64,000 bases of DNA from a bacterium (GCA_030432695.1 JAUILN010000003.1:558001-622000), one strand, 5' to 3'. Shown: positions 49,230-58,109, numbered from the stretch's first letter. The notes: generated from the sequence alone by a model not told the origin. Numbers and translations: made by a program.

Positions 49230-49802
49230 TCACCGCTTCTCCACCACGAACGCCCCACGCAGATCACCCATCGCGTAGCCCGTCGCCGCGTCGTCGGGGT
49301 AGTGCTTCGCGAGTTCCCCACGCACCTCGGGCGCCAGCTGCTCGGCCGGCCCGTGGCAGGTCAGACAGATCGGCTCGGCGATGAAGATCGGCTTGTAGAG
49401 CCGTCGCGGCTGGTCGGGATCTGCGGCGGCCAGCGGCCCCGGGCGTTGGTCTGCGGGCATCGCGGCGAACGAATCCAGCACCGCGCGCTCGGCCTCGGTA
49501 GGTGTGTTGGTCGCCGCGTTGCGCACGCGCGTGCCGATGCGACGGAGCGACCAGTCGGGATGGTTGGCGGTGACTTCCGTGGCGATCGAGGGGGCGCGCT
49601 CGGCGCAGGTCCGGATCCCCGCGACCGGGCCACCCTCGGCGATCGCGGTCTGCAGCTCGGCCTTCAGCGAGGAGGCGAATGCCGCCACCAGCTTCGCCGC
49701 GGTGTCGCGCTCGGCCTGAACGAGCTCAGCGGGTTCGCCGGCGCCGCAGGCAGACAGCGAGAGGAGTAGGAGGACGGGAAGCAGGCACCGCGCGTTCGAC
49801 AT
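49230..49802 (-). CDS. DUF3365 heme-binding lipoprotein
   Basis: Encodes 190 residues. The leader LLLLSLSAC is a lipobox, so it is anchored to a membrane. The DUF3365/Tll0287-like domain has IRTCAERAPSIATEVTANHP and LRRIGTRVRNAATNTPTEAE, and the c-type heme site CLTCH near the C-terminus, followed by the usual GYAMGDLRGAFVV. Tll0287-type proteins are periplasmic heme sensors or electron-transfer proteins with unclear partners. No kinase or oxidase gene adjoins it. Confidence 0.88.
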   Translation of the reverse strand: MSNARCLLPVLLLLSLSACGAGEPAELVQAERDTAAKLVAAFASSLKAELQTAIAEGGPVAGIRTCAERAPSIATEVTANHPDWSLRRIGTRVRNAATNTPTEAERAVLDSFAAMPADQRPGPLAAADPDQPRRLYKPIFIAEPICLTCHGPAEQLAPEVRGELAKHYPDDAATGYAMGDLRGAFVVEKR

Positions 49803-49832
49803 GCTCCGATCGTACCCGGAGCCGAACCACGA

Positions 49833-50468
49833 TCAGCGTGGCGGCTCGGCCATCGCGGAGAGCGGTTGCAGCGTCTGGCCACCGGGTGCCAATGCCCAGA
49901 GTCGGTCGGCGGTCTCGTCGGTGTGGCGGAACCAGGGGCCGGGCCGCGGTGGGCTGATCTCCGGCAGCACCACCAAGAGCAGTCCGTCGCGCTTCGCGAG
50001 GGCCACCGCTTCGAGGGCCGGTTCGGACTCGGCCTGGCGGAGCAGGTCGCGCGCGGCGTCGGCGATGCGGTCCACGGCCCCGTTGGCGACTGCGAGTTCG
50101 TGGCGCGCGCCGGACTCGTCGCCGTCGGTGCGTTCTCGAGCGGCGCTGAGCCGGCGGTCGACCGGGACCGTGAGCAGTGCGTCGCGGAGCTGGTGGCTGC
50201 CTTCGCGGAGCAGGCGCGCGCGACGCATGTCGGTGGCTTCCTCGGCGGCCTGCTCCATCGTTGCCAGTTGCCGCCAGGTCTCGACCTCTTGCTGCCAGCT
50301 CAGCACCTCGTCGGGCAGTGCGCGCGCGCGTGCTCCGGCATCGCCGTTCGGCGAGTAACCGAGCACGCGGATCCCGAGGGTGAGGAGTGCGGCCACGACC
50401 AGCAGTGCGGTCAGGCGCGGCAGTCGATGGGACCACACCGAGGACTGCGGAGGGACGACGTCTTGCAT
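49833..50468 (-). CDS. Membrane-anchored protein of unknown function
   Basis: Encodes 211 residues if the ATG at 50468 is used (an in-frame ATG at 50528 adds 20). One N-terminal transmembrane helix (LTALLVVAALLTLGIRVLGY) is followed by a soluble helical domain with a probable coiled-coil (EVETWRQLATMEQAAEEATD) and several Arg/Glu-rich segments. No motif was recognised. Located between the DUF3365 and secreted-protein genes on the same strand with 30- and 115-bp gaps, so no operon is certain. Confidence 0.65.
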   Translation of the reverse strand: MQDVVPPQSSVWSHRLPRLTALLVVAALLTLGIRVLGYSPNGDAGARARALPDEVLSWQQEVETWRQLATMEQAAEEATDMRRARLLREGSHQLRDALLTVPVDRRLSAARERTDGDESGARHELAVANGAVDRIADAARDLLRQAESEPALEAVALAKRDGLLLVVLPEISPPRPGPWFRHTDETADRLWALAPGGQTLQPLSAMAEPPR

Positions 50469-50583
50469 GCCCCTGCATCGGCGGGGCTGCGCGGCGTGAT
50501 GGAGGGGTTCCGCGAGGACGCGCGTCAAACCGGCGCGGACCCGCCGCGAGGGGGCTCGCCGGGATGCGCCGGGCCACGCGGGC

Positions 50584-51858
50584 TCACCGGAGGATCCAGG
50601 TCACGCCGTCCGACGTGACCGCGGGCGCGACCCCGGGAACACCCAGGGTCACCCACTGGGCGCGCAGCCGGGCGTTCTGCAGCGCGGGCAGCGCCGGTAC
50701 GGGCAGGGCGATCTCCGCGGCCCCGGCGTTGTCGAAAGTCGTGCCGGCCGTGACCACCGGGTCGACCAGGAGGTCGCAGCCGGTGAAGCCGAACGGCGTC
50801 AGGTCGAACGGCAGATTGGTCGCGAGACGCTGGGAGAAGCTGCGGCTGGCTCCCACCAACAGTCCTGCGGCCGCCCCGCCGCCGCCGCCGACCGCCCGCG
50901 TCGCGAAGCGCCCGTTGCCGAGGGTCGGCCGTCCCACCACCACCTGCTCGAGTGCTGCAGTGGCGTTGGTGCCGCGGCAGGGCGTTCCCCAACGCAGCGC
51001 GCTGGCGGGACCGTCCCGGCCCACGTCGACGTCGAGGATCGTGCTCTGGCTGACGTGCAGCGGGCGCACCAGGTCGAGGCTCGACCATAGCTCGCTGGCG
51101 GTCGCGAACACCGGCAGGCCGAACTCGTCGACGCCGACCGCGACCAGCGGTCCCTTGCCGGGGCGGAGCGTGCTGATCACCGTGCCGCTCGCGGAGTCGA
51201 GTTCGAGCACCTCACCCGCGGAGTTGCCGAGCAGCAGGCGGGCACTCGTCGCGCCGGCGCCAAGACAGGTGCCGCCGCCGAAGTTGCCGAGCGGCGTCGT
51301 GGTGCCGGAGACCAGATCGATCCGCGTCAGGTTGCCGAGGTCGTCGAGCGCCCACGCGTCGGTGCCGGCCACGGCGACGTCTTCGAAGCCCGCGCCGGCG
51401 AGCACCAGGCGCGCGCTGTTCTGGCCGGCGATGTCCTGCGCGAACACGCCACCGCCATCCTCGATCCACACCAGTTCGTCACGACCGACCGCGACCCGCG
51501 ACACCGCGGTCCGCGCCCAGCGACCCCAGGTCGCGAGGCTCTGCGACTCGTACTCCAGCTCGAGTCGCCACACGCCGGCCAGCGAGGTCGGATTGCAGCA
51601 GAAGAACACCTGACCGTCGTCCGGGTCGACCGCGACGCCGGTGTAGGGCACGAACACGCGCTGCTCGCGGAGTTCGGTCACCCCGCCACCCGGGGTCAGG
51701 TCGACGAAGCGGAAGTTCTGCGTCGTCTGCTGGACGGGGCCGTCCTCGAGGACGAAGGCGAAGCCGCCGGGGACCTGCGCGGCGCAGGGGGCGAGGGTGG
51801 TGGCGAGGAGCAGCAGCGTGGCTGCGGAGCGGCGGAGGTTGGCGGTGGGATGCGGCAT
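50584..51858 (-). CDS. Secreted beta-propeller-like protein with PFDLTPFG module
   Basis: Encodes 424 residues from the ATG at 51858, which gives a signal peptide (MPHPTANLRRSAATLLLLAT...). Residues about 40-290 are short beta-blade-like repeats with motifs such as GVAVDPDDGQVFFCCNPTS and RVAVGRDELVWIEDGGGVFA, suggesting an NHL/WD-type propeller. The C-terminus (about 290-424) contains LPFDLTPFGFTGCDLLVDP and ends LRAQWVTLGVPG..., matching other secreted proteins here. A likely extracellular binding protein. The 198-bp palindrome lies directly upstream of the gene. Confidence 0.75.
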   Translation of the reverse strand: MPHPTANLRRSAATLLLLATTLAPCAAQVPGGFAFVLEDGPVQQTTQNFRFVDLTPGGGVTELREQRVFVPYTGVAVDPDDGQVFFCCNPTSLAGVWRLELEYESQSLATWGRWARTAVSRVAVGRDELVWIEDGGGVFAQDIAGQNSARLVLAGAGFEDVAVAGTDAWALDDLGNLTRIDLVSGTTTPLGNFGGGTCLGAGATSARLLLGNSAGEVLELDSASGTVISTLRPGKGPLVAVGVDEFGLPVFATASELWSSLDLVRPLHVSQSTILDVDVGRDGPASALRWGTPCRGTNATAALEQVVVGRPTLGNGRFATRAVGGGGGAAAGLLVGASRSFSQRLATNLPFDLTPFGFTGCDLLVDPVVTAGTTFDNAGAAEIALPVPALPALQNARLRAQWVTLGVPGVAPAVTSDGVTWILR

Positions 51859-51940
51859 GGCGAGGGGGACAGGTTGGCGGGAGCGGAGAGCACGCACCGG
51901 TTCGTCGCCCTGCGGCTCCCGGTTTCCTCGCGGGTCTCGT

Positions 51941-52138
51941 TAGGAGCCTGGGTCACGGGAGGCCATTCCGCCCAGTACGCGCCCTCGCACCCGGGACATC
52001 GCCGCGCAGTGCTCCTTGGTGTGCAGGCTCGCCGAATCCACCGATTCGGCTGCGTTTCGCGGCTTCGTCCCGGGCACTCGTGTTCCTGGAGTCTTGGCAC
52101 GCACTGGTTCGGAACGTGTCCCGTGACCGAGCCTCCTA
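51941..52138. repeat. 198-bp long imperfect palindrome
   Basis: End arms TAGGAGCCTGGGTCACGGGA (51941-51960) and TCCCGTGACCGAGCCTCCTA (52119-52138) match at 18 of 20 positions as an inverted repeat. The interior stays complementary by eye, and the apex is a perfect GCCGAATC-CACC-GATTCGGC hairpin at 52031-52050, within about a base of the geometric centre. The right end overlaps the stop codon of the PIG-L gene. No ORF or transposase is inside. Confidence 0.85.
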
Positions 52139-53119
52139 GCGTGTCTCGACCAGCTCGCCGTTCTCGTCGTACTGCACCGGCGGCCACTGCGGCTCCGCCA
52201 GCCGGCGGAACAACTCGTCGGTGCGCGCGACCGCGTCGGGAGCCTCCAGCGCGAAGCGGCGGAAGGTCTCGCTGGTCCAGCGGCCGACCAGCATCTGGTA
52301 GCTGCCCTGCGAGCGGTGCTGGGCCATCGCCAGGTTGGCGATCACCTGGTAGCTGAGCTTGTCGTTGAAGCCGAAGGCCTGGGTGCGGTCGAAGGTCCAC
52401 GGACCGGCGTCGCGGTCGAGCGCGGTCAGCGGTTCGCCGGGCAACGATTCGGGGACCACGGGGTCCTCGTCGCCGCGGCCGGTGGGGTAGGCGGCGAGGA
52501 CCACCGGGCGCTCGGCGACCGGCAGGCGCTGCACCGCTTCGAGGGCCAGGCGCGAGGCGGCCTGGTGGTGGCCGTGCGTGTCGGAGGTCGGCAGGTGGAC
52601 GAACACGAAGTCGTAGCCGCGGCCGGCGGTGAGCTTCGCGTGCAGGCGCTCCTGGATCAGCGCCAGGTCCCAGACCTTCGCGTCGTCGGCGAGGACCTCC
52701 ATCGGGTCCTGGGTGTAGCGATGGTCCTGCTGGTTGAGGAACTCGAGCTCGTGGACCGCCAGGATCTCCGCGGCGGCGGTCATCTCGCGCTGACGGATCC
52801 CGGGGAGTTCACGGCGGCCGATCTCCGGATCGGTCAGTCGCGCGCCGTACCAGCGCGCGGCGAGCGTCGAGTACTTGTAGCCGGCCTCGCCGTTGGTGAT
52901 CACCAGCACGTCACAGGTGCCGTCGAGGTGGGTGGCGGTCTTGTAGAGGGTGCCACCGAAGGCGATCTCGTCGTCGGGATGGGCGACCACACAGAGCACG
53001 CGCGGGCCGGTCGGGGCTCCGGCGGCCCCGACCTGGACGACGTCGATCTCCGGTGGGAGATCGGGGGTCCCGGTGGCGCATGCGGCGGCGAGCAGTGGCA
53101 GGAACAGTGCGGTGCGCAT
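52136..53119 (-). CDS. PIG-L/LmbE-family deacetylase lipoprotein
   Basis: Encodes 327 residues. The leader ends LAAAC, a lipobox, so it is probably a periplasmic or outer-membrane lipoprotein. The zinc-binding AHPDDE motif is H47/D49/D50 (VVAHPDDEIAFGGT), and the second His region is DTHGHHQAASRLAL. The family removes acetyl groups from N-acetylglucosamine-type sugars or related amides; exported versions may act on polysaccharides. The stop codon lies inside a long palindrome. The toroid protein gene is 3 bp upstream on the same strand, so the pair is coupled. Confidence 0.88.
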   Translation of the reverse strand: MRTALFLPLLAAACATGTPDLPPEIDVVQVGAAGAPTGPRVLCVVAHPDDEIAFGGTLYKTATHLDGTCDVLVITNGEAGYKYSTLAARWYGARLTDPEIGRRELPGIRQREMTAAAEILAVHELEFLNQQDHRYTQDPMEVLADDAKVWDLALIQERLHAKLTAGRGYDFVFVHLPTSDTHGHHQAASRLALEAVQRLPVAERPVVLAAYPTGRGDEDPVVPESLPGEPLTALDRDAGPWTFDRTQAFGFNDKLSYQVIANLAMAQHRSQGSYQMLVGRWTSETFRRFALEAPDAVARTDELFRRLAEPQWPPVQYDENGELVETR

Positions 53120-53122
53120 GGC

Positions 53123-54928
53123 TCAACGGCCGCCACCGGTGAACACCGGCAGCGAGGCCTTCTTCAGGAACAGGATCGCGAAGCAGTTGTCGACCACGCT
53201 GCCCGGCTGGAACCGACCGTTGGCCCCCTGGCTCTCCAGGATCAGCGTCGCGCCTTCGAAGTACCAGTCGTGGTCGTCGAGCAGCGCCACCTGCGACAGC
53301 TCGCAGGCGCGTTCCAGGCCGTAGAGGAAGTACAGCCGGTTGGCCTGGCCGCGGCCGGGGTTGGTGCGGACGTCGTGGTGGCTCGCCATCCACGCGAGAC
53401 CGTTCTGGCGCGCAGCCCGCATCTCGCCCAGGTCCTTGCCGCCGCGCACGTCGAGCTGCTCCAGCGCCGCCATGCAGATCGTCAGGCTGGAGACGCCGCC
53501 GACCGTCATGCTGCCGTAGGCGTTCTCCCCGCCACCGCGGTACGACCAGCCCGCCGGTCGCAGCCGCGACGCGGTTCCTCCGCTGCTGGTCCGGCCGTCC
53601 TCGCGGGCCTTCTCGTACTGGCGGTGCGAGACCAGTCGCACCGCGACCGGATCCTCGAGCTTGCACTGGCATTCGATGAAGTGGCGGCCGGCGGCCCACC
53701 ACACGCCCGGCGAGACCTCGATGCCGCAGAGCTGCGCCGCGTAGAGACCGAGCAGCGCGTACTGGGTGCACGAGTTGTCGAACTGCATACCGGGCAGATA
53801 GTGCCAACGACTCACGTAGGCCTGGTCGACGTGCGCGTCGCGGTTCTCCAGCAGGCGTTCGACGAAGCCGCGCATCAGCTCCAGGTCGGCCTCGGGCACC
53901 GTGCGCGGCTGCGGCCGGTCGATCAGTCCGGCGAGCATGTTCTGCCGCTCGTTGGGATCCGAGTACAGTGCGTCGAAGGCCATCAGCGTGACACCGAGCG
54001 AGTAGGTGTCGCGGATGTCCCGTCGCCGCAGGTCGTCGAAGCCCTTGGCGAGGTCCGGGTCGTCTTTCGCCACACCGGCCTTCAGCAGCGTCAGTATCAT
54101 CAGCGCCAGCTCACCGCCGTTGTGGTCGGTGTGCATGTTGCCGCTCCAGTCCGGCTGCTTCAGCTTCTTCAGATGGTCGCGGAGGCGTGCGTGCATGTCG
54201 TCGCGGGCGGCGACCAGCGCGACGTTCACGCGTTCGCGGAAGCGCGCGGTGTCCGGCGCCGAGACGTCGCGCAGCGTCCATGTCTCGGTGACCTCGATCG
54301 TGTAGGTCTGCCGATCGTCGGTCTGGGTGTCGTTCACCGCCCCGATCAGCTTCGCCTCGAAGCCGGTCACCCGGAAATCGTTCGGATCGAAGGTGCGGTC
54401 GATCTGCAGCGATGCGTCGATGCGCAGCCGATTGCGACGGAGCTCGCCGTCCTCGAGGCCCTTGCGGTTCGCTCGGTTGCGGTCGACGGTCCGCACCGCC
54501 ACCACGATCGCCTGGTGTGCACGGTCGCCGGGGCCGGAGTCGTCGGGCTTCTGCGCCTCGCCATCGAGTTCCAGCAGGCCGAACGGTTCGAGCGGCGGCA
54601 GGTCGTCGCGGATCCGGCCACCACGTCGCAGCGTGTCGAGGTCGAGGCCGATCGCCGGGATCAGCTCCCAGAGATTCTCGAGGCCGCGATCGAGCCGCTG
54701 CTTCTTCCGGTCGAGTTCGTGGTCGAACACCACCCCGTCGAGCGGTGCCCCCGGCATGCCGGGGATGTTGACGTTCTTGTCGGGCGCCGTCGCGAGCCGG
54801 AACTTGCGGGTGTGGGTCCGATCGAAGAGGAGTGCGCCGCCTTCGGGAAGCTCCCAGGTCGGGTCCTGGCAGGGTATGGCAGCGATCGTCCAGACCACGA
54901 GCGTGGCTGTGGAGAGGGCTCGGAACAC
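53123..54928 (-). CDS. Secreted alpha/alpha-toroid (terpene-cyclase-like) protein
   Basis: Encodes 601 residues with the GTG at 54928 as start, giving a signal peptide (MFRALSTATLVVWTIAAIPC). After a beta-like N-terminal region (about 30-270), the C-terminal half repeats helical pairs resembling prenyltransferase/squalene-cyclase repeats (NSCTQYALLGLYAAQLCGIE, MTVGGVSSLTICMAALEQLD, FQPGSVVDNCFAILFLKKAS). No DxDD/QW-type cyclase site was identified, so cyclase activity is not supported. Similar proteins are common in planctomycetes. It is coupled to the PIG-L gene (3-bp spacing). Confidence 0.75.
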   Translation of the reverse strand: MFRALSTATLVVWTIAAIPCQDPTWELPEGGALLFDRTHTRKFRLATAPDKNVNIPGMPGAPLDGVVFDHELDRKKQRLDRGLENLWELIPAIGLDLDTLRRGGRIRDDLPPLEPFGLLELDGEAQKPDDSGPGDRAHQAIVVAVRTVDRNRANRKGLEDGELRRNRLRIDASLQIDRTFDPNDFRVTGFEAKLIGAVNDTQTDDRQTYTIEVTETWTLRDVSAPDTARFRERVNVALVAARDDMHARLRDHLKKLKQPDWSGNMHTDHNGGELALMILTLLKAGVAKDDPDLAKGFDDLRRRDIRDTYSLGVTLMAFDALYSDPNERQNMLAGLIDRPQPRTVPEADLELMRGFVERLLENRDAHVDQAYVSRWHYLPGMQFDNSCTQYALLGLYAAQLCGIEVSPGVWWAAGRHFIECQCKLEDPVAVRLVSHRQYEKAREDGRTSSGGTASRLRPAGWSYRGGGENAYGSMTVGGVSSLTICMAALEQLDVRGGKDLGEMRAARQNGLAWMASHHDVRTNPGRGQANRLYFLYGLERACELSQVALLDDHDWYFEGATLILESQGANGRFQPGSVVDNCFAILFLKKASLPVFTGGGR

Positions 54929-55458
54929 GGTATCGAGGGGCCGGGCGGAGGCCGTGCGAGTGGAGGGGCGGTCGTCGGGAGCATAGCGGATGGCCGTCCG
55001 CCAGCGGCGACGAGTCGGCGACGATCGGCATCGCCGTGAGCCGGGCACGGCGAAGAGGCAACGAGCTCACGCGGCTGCGGTGAGTCTGGAGAACGGACTC
55101 CGTCCCGGACTCAATGTGCATTCGTGGTTCGGTCTCCATCGTGCTCGACCACGTTCGATCGGCCGGGTGCTCCGGGGTGGGCCCTGCCGCCGAGACTCCT
55201 TGGATCGTCGCCAGGTGTCCGGAACTGGCGAGCAGGTGACACCCCGGACTATCCGAGAGCAGCCCACGCACGAGGCGAGGTTTCATGCGGCACGTGCATT
55301 GCCTCCCTTCCTGCTGATCTCGACCCGACCTACGCGACGACATCCGGTGGACGCGGTCGCCGCAGCTGCCGGGTTCGTCGTGCTGTACCGGCCTTCCGAT
55401 GTGTGTTCCTCTCCGACACTTCTGGTGTTCGTCCTCGACCGGCCATGCGGGGCTGGCC
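54929..55458. other. Divergent intergenic region without a supported gene
   Basis: This 530-bp stretch lies between the toroid gene (minus) and the small lipoprotein gene (plus). Reading frames are open across it in several frames, but none shows a start and coding character I trust. Divergent promoters are expected. I saw no tRNA, repeat or strong hairpin. Confidence 0.5.
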
Positions 55459-55962
55459 ATGGCGCTCTGCGCCACGATCGCGGTGGCCGGCGCGGGCGGC
55501 TGCACCGGCCCCGGATTCGCGGTCGCGCGATCCGCTCCCGGGCCCGCGGACGTGATGGTGGGCGCCGTCAGCGCGCCACGCGCCGCAGTCGCGCCGGTGG
55601 AGCAGCCGACCGCCGAGCGAGCGTGTTCGGATCCCGTGGATCCCGCCCCGACCGCCGGTCGGATCGCGACCATCGGGGAGCCGTGCATCGTCGTGCTCGA
55701 GGGGAAGGCCCCCGCCGAAACGCGCATCGTCGCGGCCTCGCGGATGATCGACATGCTCCAGTACGACGCGGCCTGGGCCGAGCGCGATGCGGAGCGGGCG
55801 CGACGGATGGTGCGCACGCATCTGGTGAGGGAGGTGCCCGTTGGCTCCTGCGGTCGGGTGGTTCAGGCCGGGCGCGGGCTGTCCCAGGTCCAACTCCAGA
55901 ACGACCGGCACAGTCTCGTCTGGATCCATTCCGCGAGGGTTCGACTGAGACTCGACCGGTAG
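55459..55962 (+). CDS. Small predicted lipoprotein
   Basis: Encodes 167 residues from the ATG at 55459; the leader MALCATIAVAGAGGCTG gives lipidation at Cys15. The mature region has an N-terminal Ala/Pro-rich tail, a beta-like central strand (IGEPCIVVLEGKAPAETRIV), and an alpha-helical segment (MIDMLQYDAAWAERDAERAR). The codon bias is the same as the neighbouring genes, so it is probably real. No family was recognised. The DUF3052-fusion gene follows about 60 bp downstream. Confidence 0.6.
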   Translation: MALCATIAVAGAGGCTGPGFAVARSAPGPADVMVGAVSAPRAAVAPVEQPTAERACSDPVDPAPTAGRIATIGEPCIVVLEGKAPAETRIVAASRMIDMLQYDAAWAERDAERARRMVRTHLVREVPVGSCGRVVQAGRGLSQVQLQNDRHSLVWIHSARVRLRLDR

Positions 55963-56021
55963 AGAGGGCATTCTCCCGGAGGAGTGGATCGAACCACCAA
56001 GAGCCTGGGCTTCCGGAGACG

Positions 56022-56819
56022 ATGGAAGCCATGGCGAAGATCCATCTGGTGCACTGGCATGCCGATGAGGCCGAGGAGCGGGCGAATGCGTTGCGCTCCG
56101 CCGGCCACGAGGTCGCAATCAGCTCTGACGACGGCAGCCGGGTCTGTCGCCGACTCCGGGAGGATCCGGTCGACTGCTTGGTCGTCGACCTGCGACGCTT
56201 GCCGAGTCACGGCGCATCCACCGCGCTCGAGGTGCGGCAGCGCAAGGCCACGGCGCACCTGCCCATCGTGTTCGTCGAGGGTGATCCCGAGAAGTCGGTA
56301 CGGATCGCCGCCAAGGTACCGGCCGCGGTGCTGGTGCCGTGGTCGCGGGTGCGCACGGCGGTGCGGACCGCGGCGCGGCGCAGTGTCGCGGTCTCCGCGA
56401 AGTCGGTCGGCGGCGGAGTCTCCGCGGGCTACTCGGGCCGCACCCTGCCGGCGAAGCTCGGGATCAAGGCCGGATCGCGGCTGCTCCTACTCGGTGCCCC
56501 GGCCGACTTCGAAGGCACCCTGGGCGAGCTGCCGGATGGCGTGCGCGTGCGTCGGCGGGCCGGCGGCGCGGCCGAGACCGTCGTGCTGTTCGCAAAGCGT
56601 CTCGCCGAGCTGGAGCGACGCCTCGCTGTGGCCGCCGCAGCCACTCTCGCCGGGGGGAGCCTGTGGATCGCCTGGCCGAAGAAGAGCAGCGGTCTCGACA
56701 CCGACGTGACCCAGGCGTTGGTCCGCGAGCGGGGCCTGGCCACCGGGCTCGTCGACGTGAAGGTCGCGGCGATCGATGCGACCTGGTCGGGGCACCAGTT
56801 TCGTCACCGTCGTACATGA
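56022..56819 (+). CDS. Receiver-like domain fused to DUF3052
   Basis: Encodes 265 residues from the ATG at 56022 (an ATG at 56031 may be the real start); GGAG at 56015 is a usable ribosome-binding site. Residues 1-120 resemble a CheY-like receiver (AKIHLVHWHADEAEERANAL, CLVVDLRRLPSHGAST, HLPIVFVEGDPEKSVRI) with the Asp region kept as DLRRLP, but the acidic pair is not complete. Residues about 130-260 are DUF3052 (GYSGRTLPAKLGIKAGSRLL, SLWIAWPKKSSG, ATWSGHQF). A terminator-like hairpin follows at 56823. Stand-alone DUF3052 proteins are usual, so the fusion is notable. Confidence 0.8.
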   Translation: MEAMAKIHLVHWHADEAEERANALRSAGHEVAISSDDGSRVCRRLREDPVDCLVVDLRRLPSHGASTALEVRQRKATAHLPIVFVEGDPEKSVRIAAKVPAAVLVPWSRVRTAVRTAARRSVAVSAKSVGGGVSAGYSGRTLPAKLGIKAGSRLLLLGAPADFEGTLGELPDGVRVRRRAGGAAETVVLFAKRLAELERRLAVAAAATLAGGSLWIAWPKKSSGLDTDVTQALVRERGLATGLVDVKVAAIDATWSGHQFRHRRT

Positions 56820-56822
56820 CGA

Positions 56823-56855
56823 AGCCCGCCCGGCGCGCGAGGCGTCGGACGGGCT
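56823..56855. terminator. Bidirectional hairpin between convergent genes
   Basis: AGCCCGCCCGGCG pairs with CGTCGGACGGGCT (one mismatch and one G:U wobble) around CGCGAGG, just after the DUF3052-fusion stop and 28 bp before the convergent secreted gene's stop. No U-tract is present on either side, so termination is possible but not certain. Confidence 0.45.
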
Positions 56856-56882
56856 CCGTGATCGATCGGATGCAGATAGGGA

Positions 56883-57830
56883 TCAGTCGATGTAGCTGGT
56901 CTCGCAGACGTCGGTCGTCGGCAGCGGCAGGTAGTCGCCGCTCGGGTTGAAGACCACGCCCTGGAAGTAGAGGCTGAGGCCGACCGCGGAGGCCGGCACC
57001 GTGCCGATGCACTCCTCGGCGCAGGGGCCGGTGAGGGTCACGCCGCAGAGGTAGTTGCTGAAGTTGTTGCCGATCTCCAGGGAGATCACGCCGGGGATCA
57101 CCGAGGGGATGCGCTCGGGGCTGACGAGGATGAAGAGGTTGTTCGGGCGCGCCTGGCCACCGTCGTGGATGTAGACGCACTGCTGCTCGCCGACGCGCAG
57201 CTCCGCATCGCAGGCGATCATCGGGCGGGTCGGGACGACCAGGCGCACGCCGAAGCTGGCGACGCGGCAGCCGCGGTACTTCAGGGTCACGCGGTAGCAG
57301 CCGGGATCCCAGCACTGCGGCGGGCAGACGTAGAGCTCGTTGCCGTCGTCGGAGACGCGCCAGGTGCCGTCACCGATGGTGCCGTCCTCGGCGAGACGCT
57401 CGCAGCCGAAGAACACCTCGTCGATCAGGTCGAGGCAGCGGCCGGAGACCGTGAAGCAGTCCGGGGTGACGACCGGCAGCTCGGTGCGGTCGACGCAGCG
57501 CGGCTGCGGCCAGGAGCAGCGGTCGTTGCAGCCACCGCGGTCGCGGCGGCCGTGGCGGTCGCGACGGCCGTGGCGATCCCGGCGCCCATGACGGTCGCGA
57601 TGACCGTCGCGGTCACGGTGGTCCCCGCGGCGGCCACCGTGGTGATCGTCGCCGCCGTTGTGGTCGCCGCCGCCGTTGTTGTCGCCGCCACCCTGGGCGC
57701 CGAAGTCGAGTTCGCCGAGGCTCGACGCGCCGCCGATGAGGATGTCGTCGACGGTCTGGAACTGCTGGCCCTGGGCGAGCGCGGAACCGGCCAGGAGGGC
57801 GAAGGGAAGGAGGAGCGAGGAGAGCTTCAT
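56883..57830 (-). CDS. Secreted Cys-rich protein with Arg/His/Asp repeat
   Basis: Encodes 315 residues with a signal peptide (MKLSSLLLPFALLAGSALA). Residues about 45-100 are low complexity: Gly/Asn/Asp/His-rich, then tandem HGRRDR-type units. The rest has about 15 Cys (e.g. PRCVDR, CFTVSGRC, CPPQCWDPGCYRVTLKYRGC), suggesting disulfide-bonded export, and ends in LYFQGVVFNPSG, similar to the ends of other secreted proteins here. Possibly a metal- or mineral-binding surface protein. The 18-bp DNA repeat at 57536-57615 encodes the charged region. Confidence 0.72.
   Translation of the reverse strand: MKLSSLLLPFALLAGSALAQGQQFQTVDDILIGGASSLGELDFGAQGGGDNNGGGDHNGGDDHHGGRRGDHRDRDGHRDRHGRRDRHGRRDRHGRRDRGGCNDRCSWPQPRCVDRTELPVVTPDCFTVSGRCLDLIDEVFFGCERLAEDGTIGDGTWRVSDDGNELYVCPPQCWDPGCYRVTLKYRGCRVASFGVRLVVPTRPMIACDAELRVGEQQCVYIHDGGQARPNNLFILVSPERIPSVIPGVISLEIGNNFSNYLCGVTLTGPCAEECIGTVPASAVGLSLYFQGVVFNPSGDYLPLPTTDVCETSYID
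57536..57615. repeat. 18-bp imperfect tandem repeat encoding RDRHGR units
   Basis: About four copies of a unit such as CGGTCGCGGCGGCCGTGG, diverging at third positions, inside the secreted Cys-rich gene. Translated on the minus strand it gives repeated Arg-Asp-Arg-His-Gly-Arg. Confidence 0.6.
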
Positions 57831-58109
57831 CGAAGGGGTCGGAAGGAGTGTTGTGCGACGGGGTGTCGCGGAAGGACCGAGGAAGCTAGCTCGCTCCGAG
57901 ACCCCTGGTCGGCGCGTGGGGACACGCCGTCCTGCTTCGGGATGGTTACCGTCCGGTGATGCACGGAGGCGACCTTGGCGCCGGGGCCTGTCGAGCGCGA
58001 AGTCCCTCGGATCGGGGGCCTCGGCAGCGCGCCGGAGGAAGGGCCCGCTTGACCTGCCGCTCGAACTGGAGAGGCGCCCGTGACGCGGCCCTCGCCGGGC
58101 CGCCGCCTC

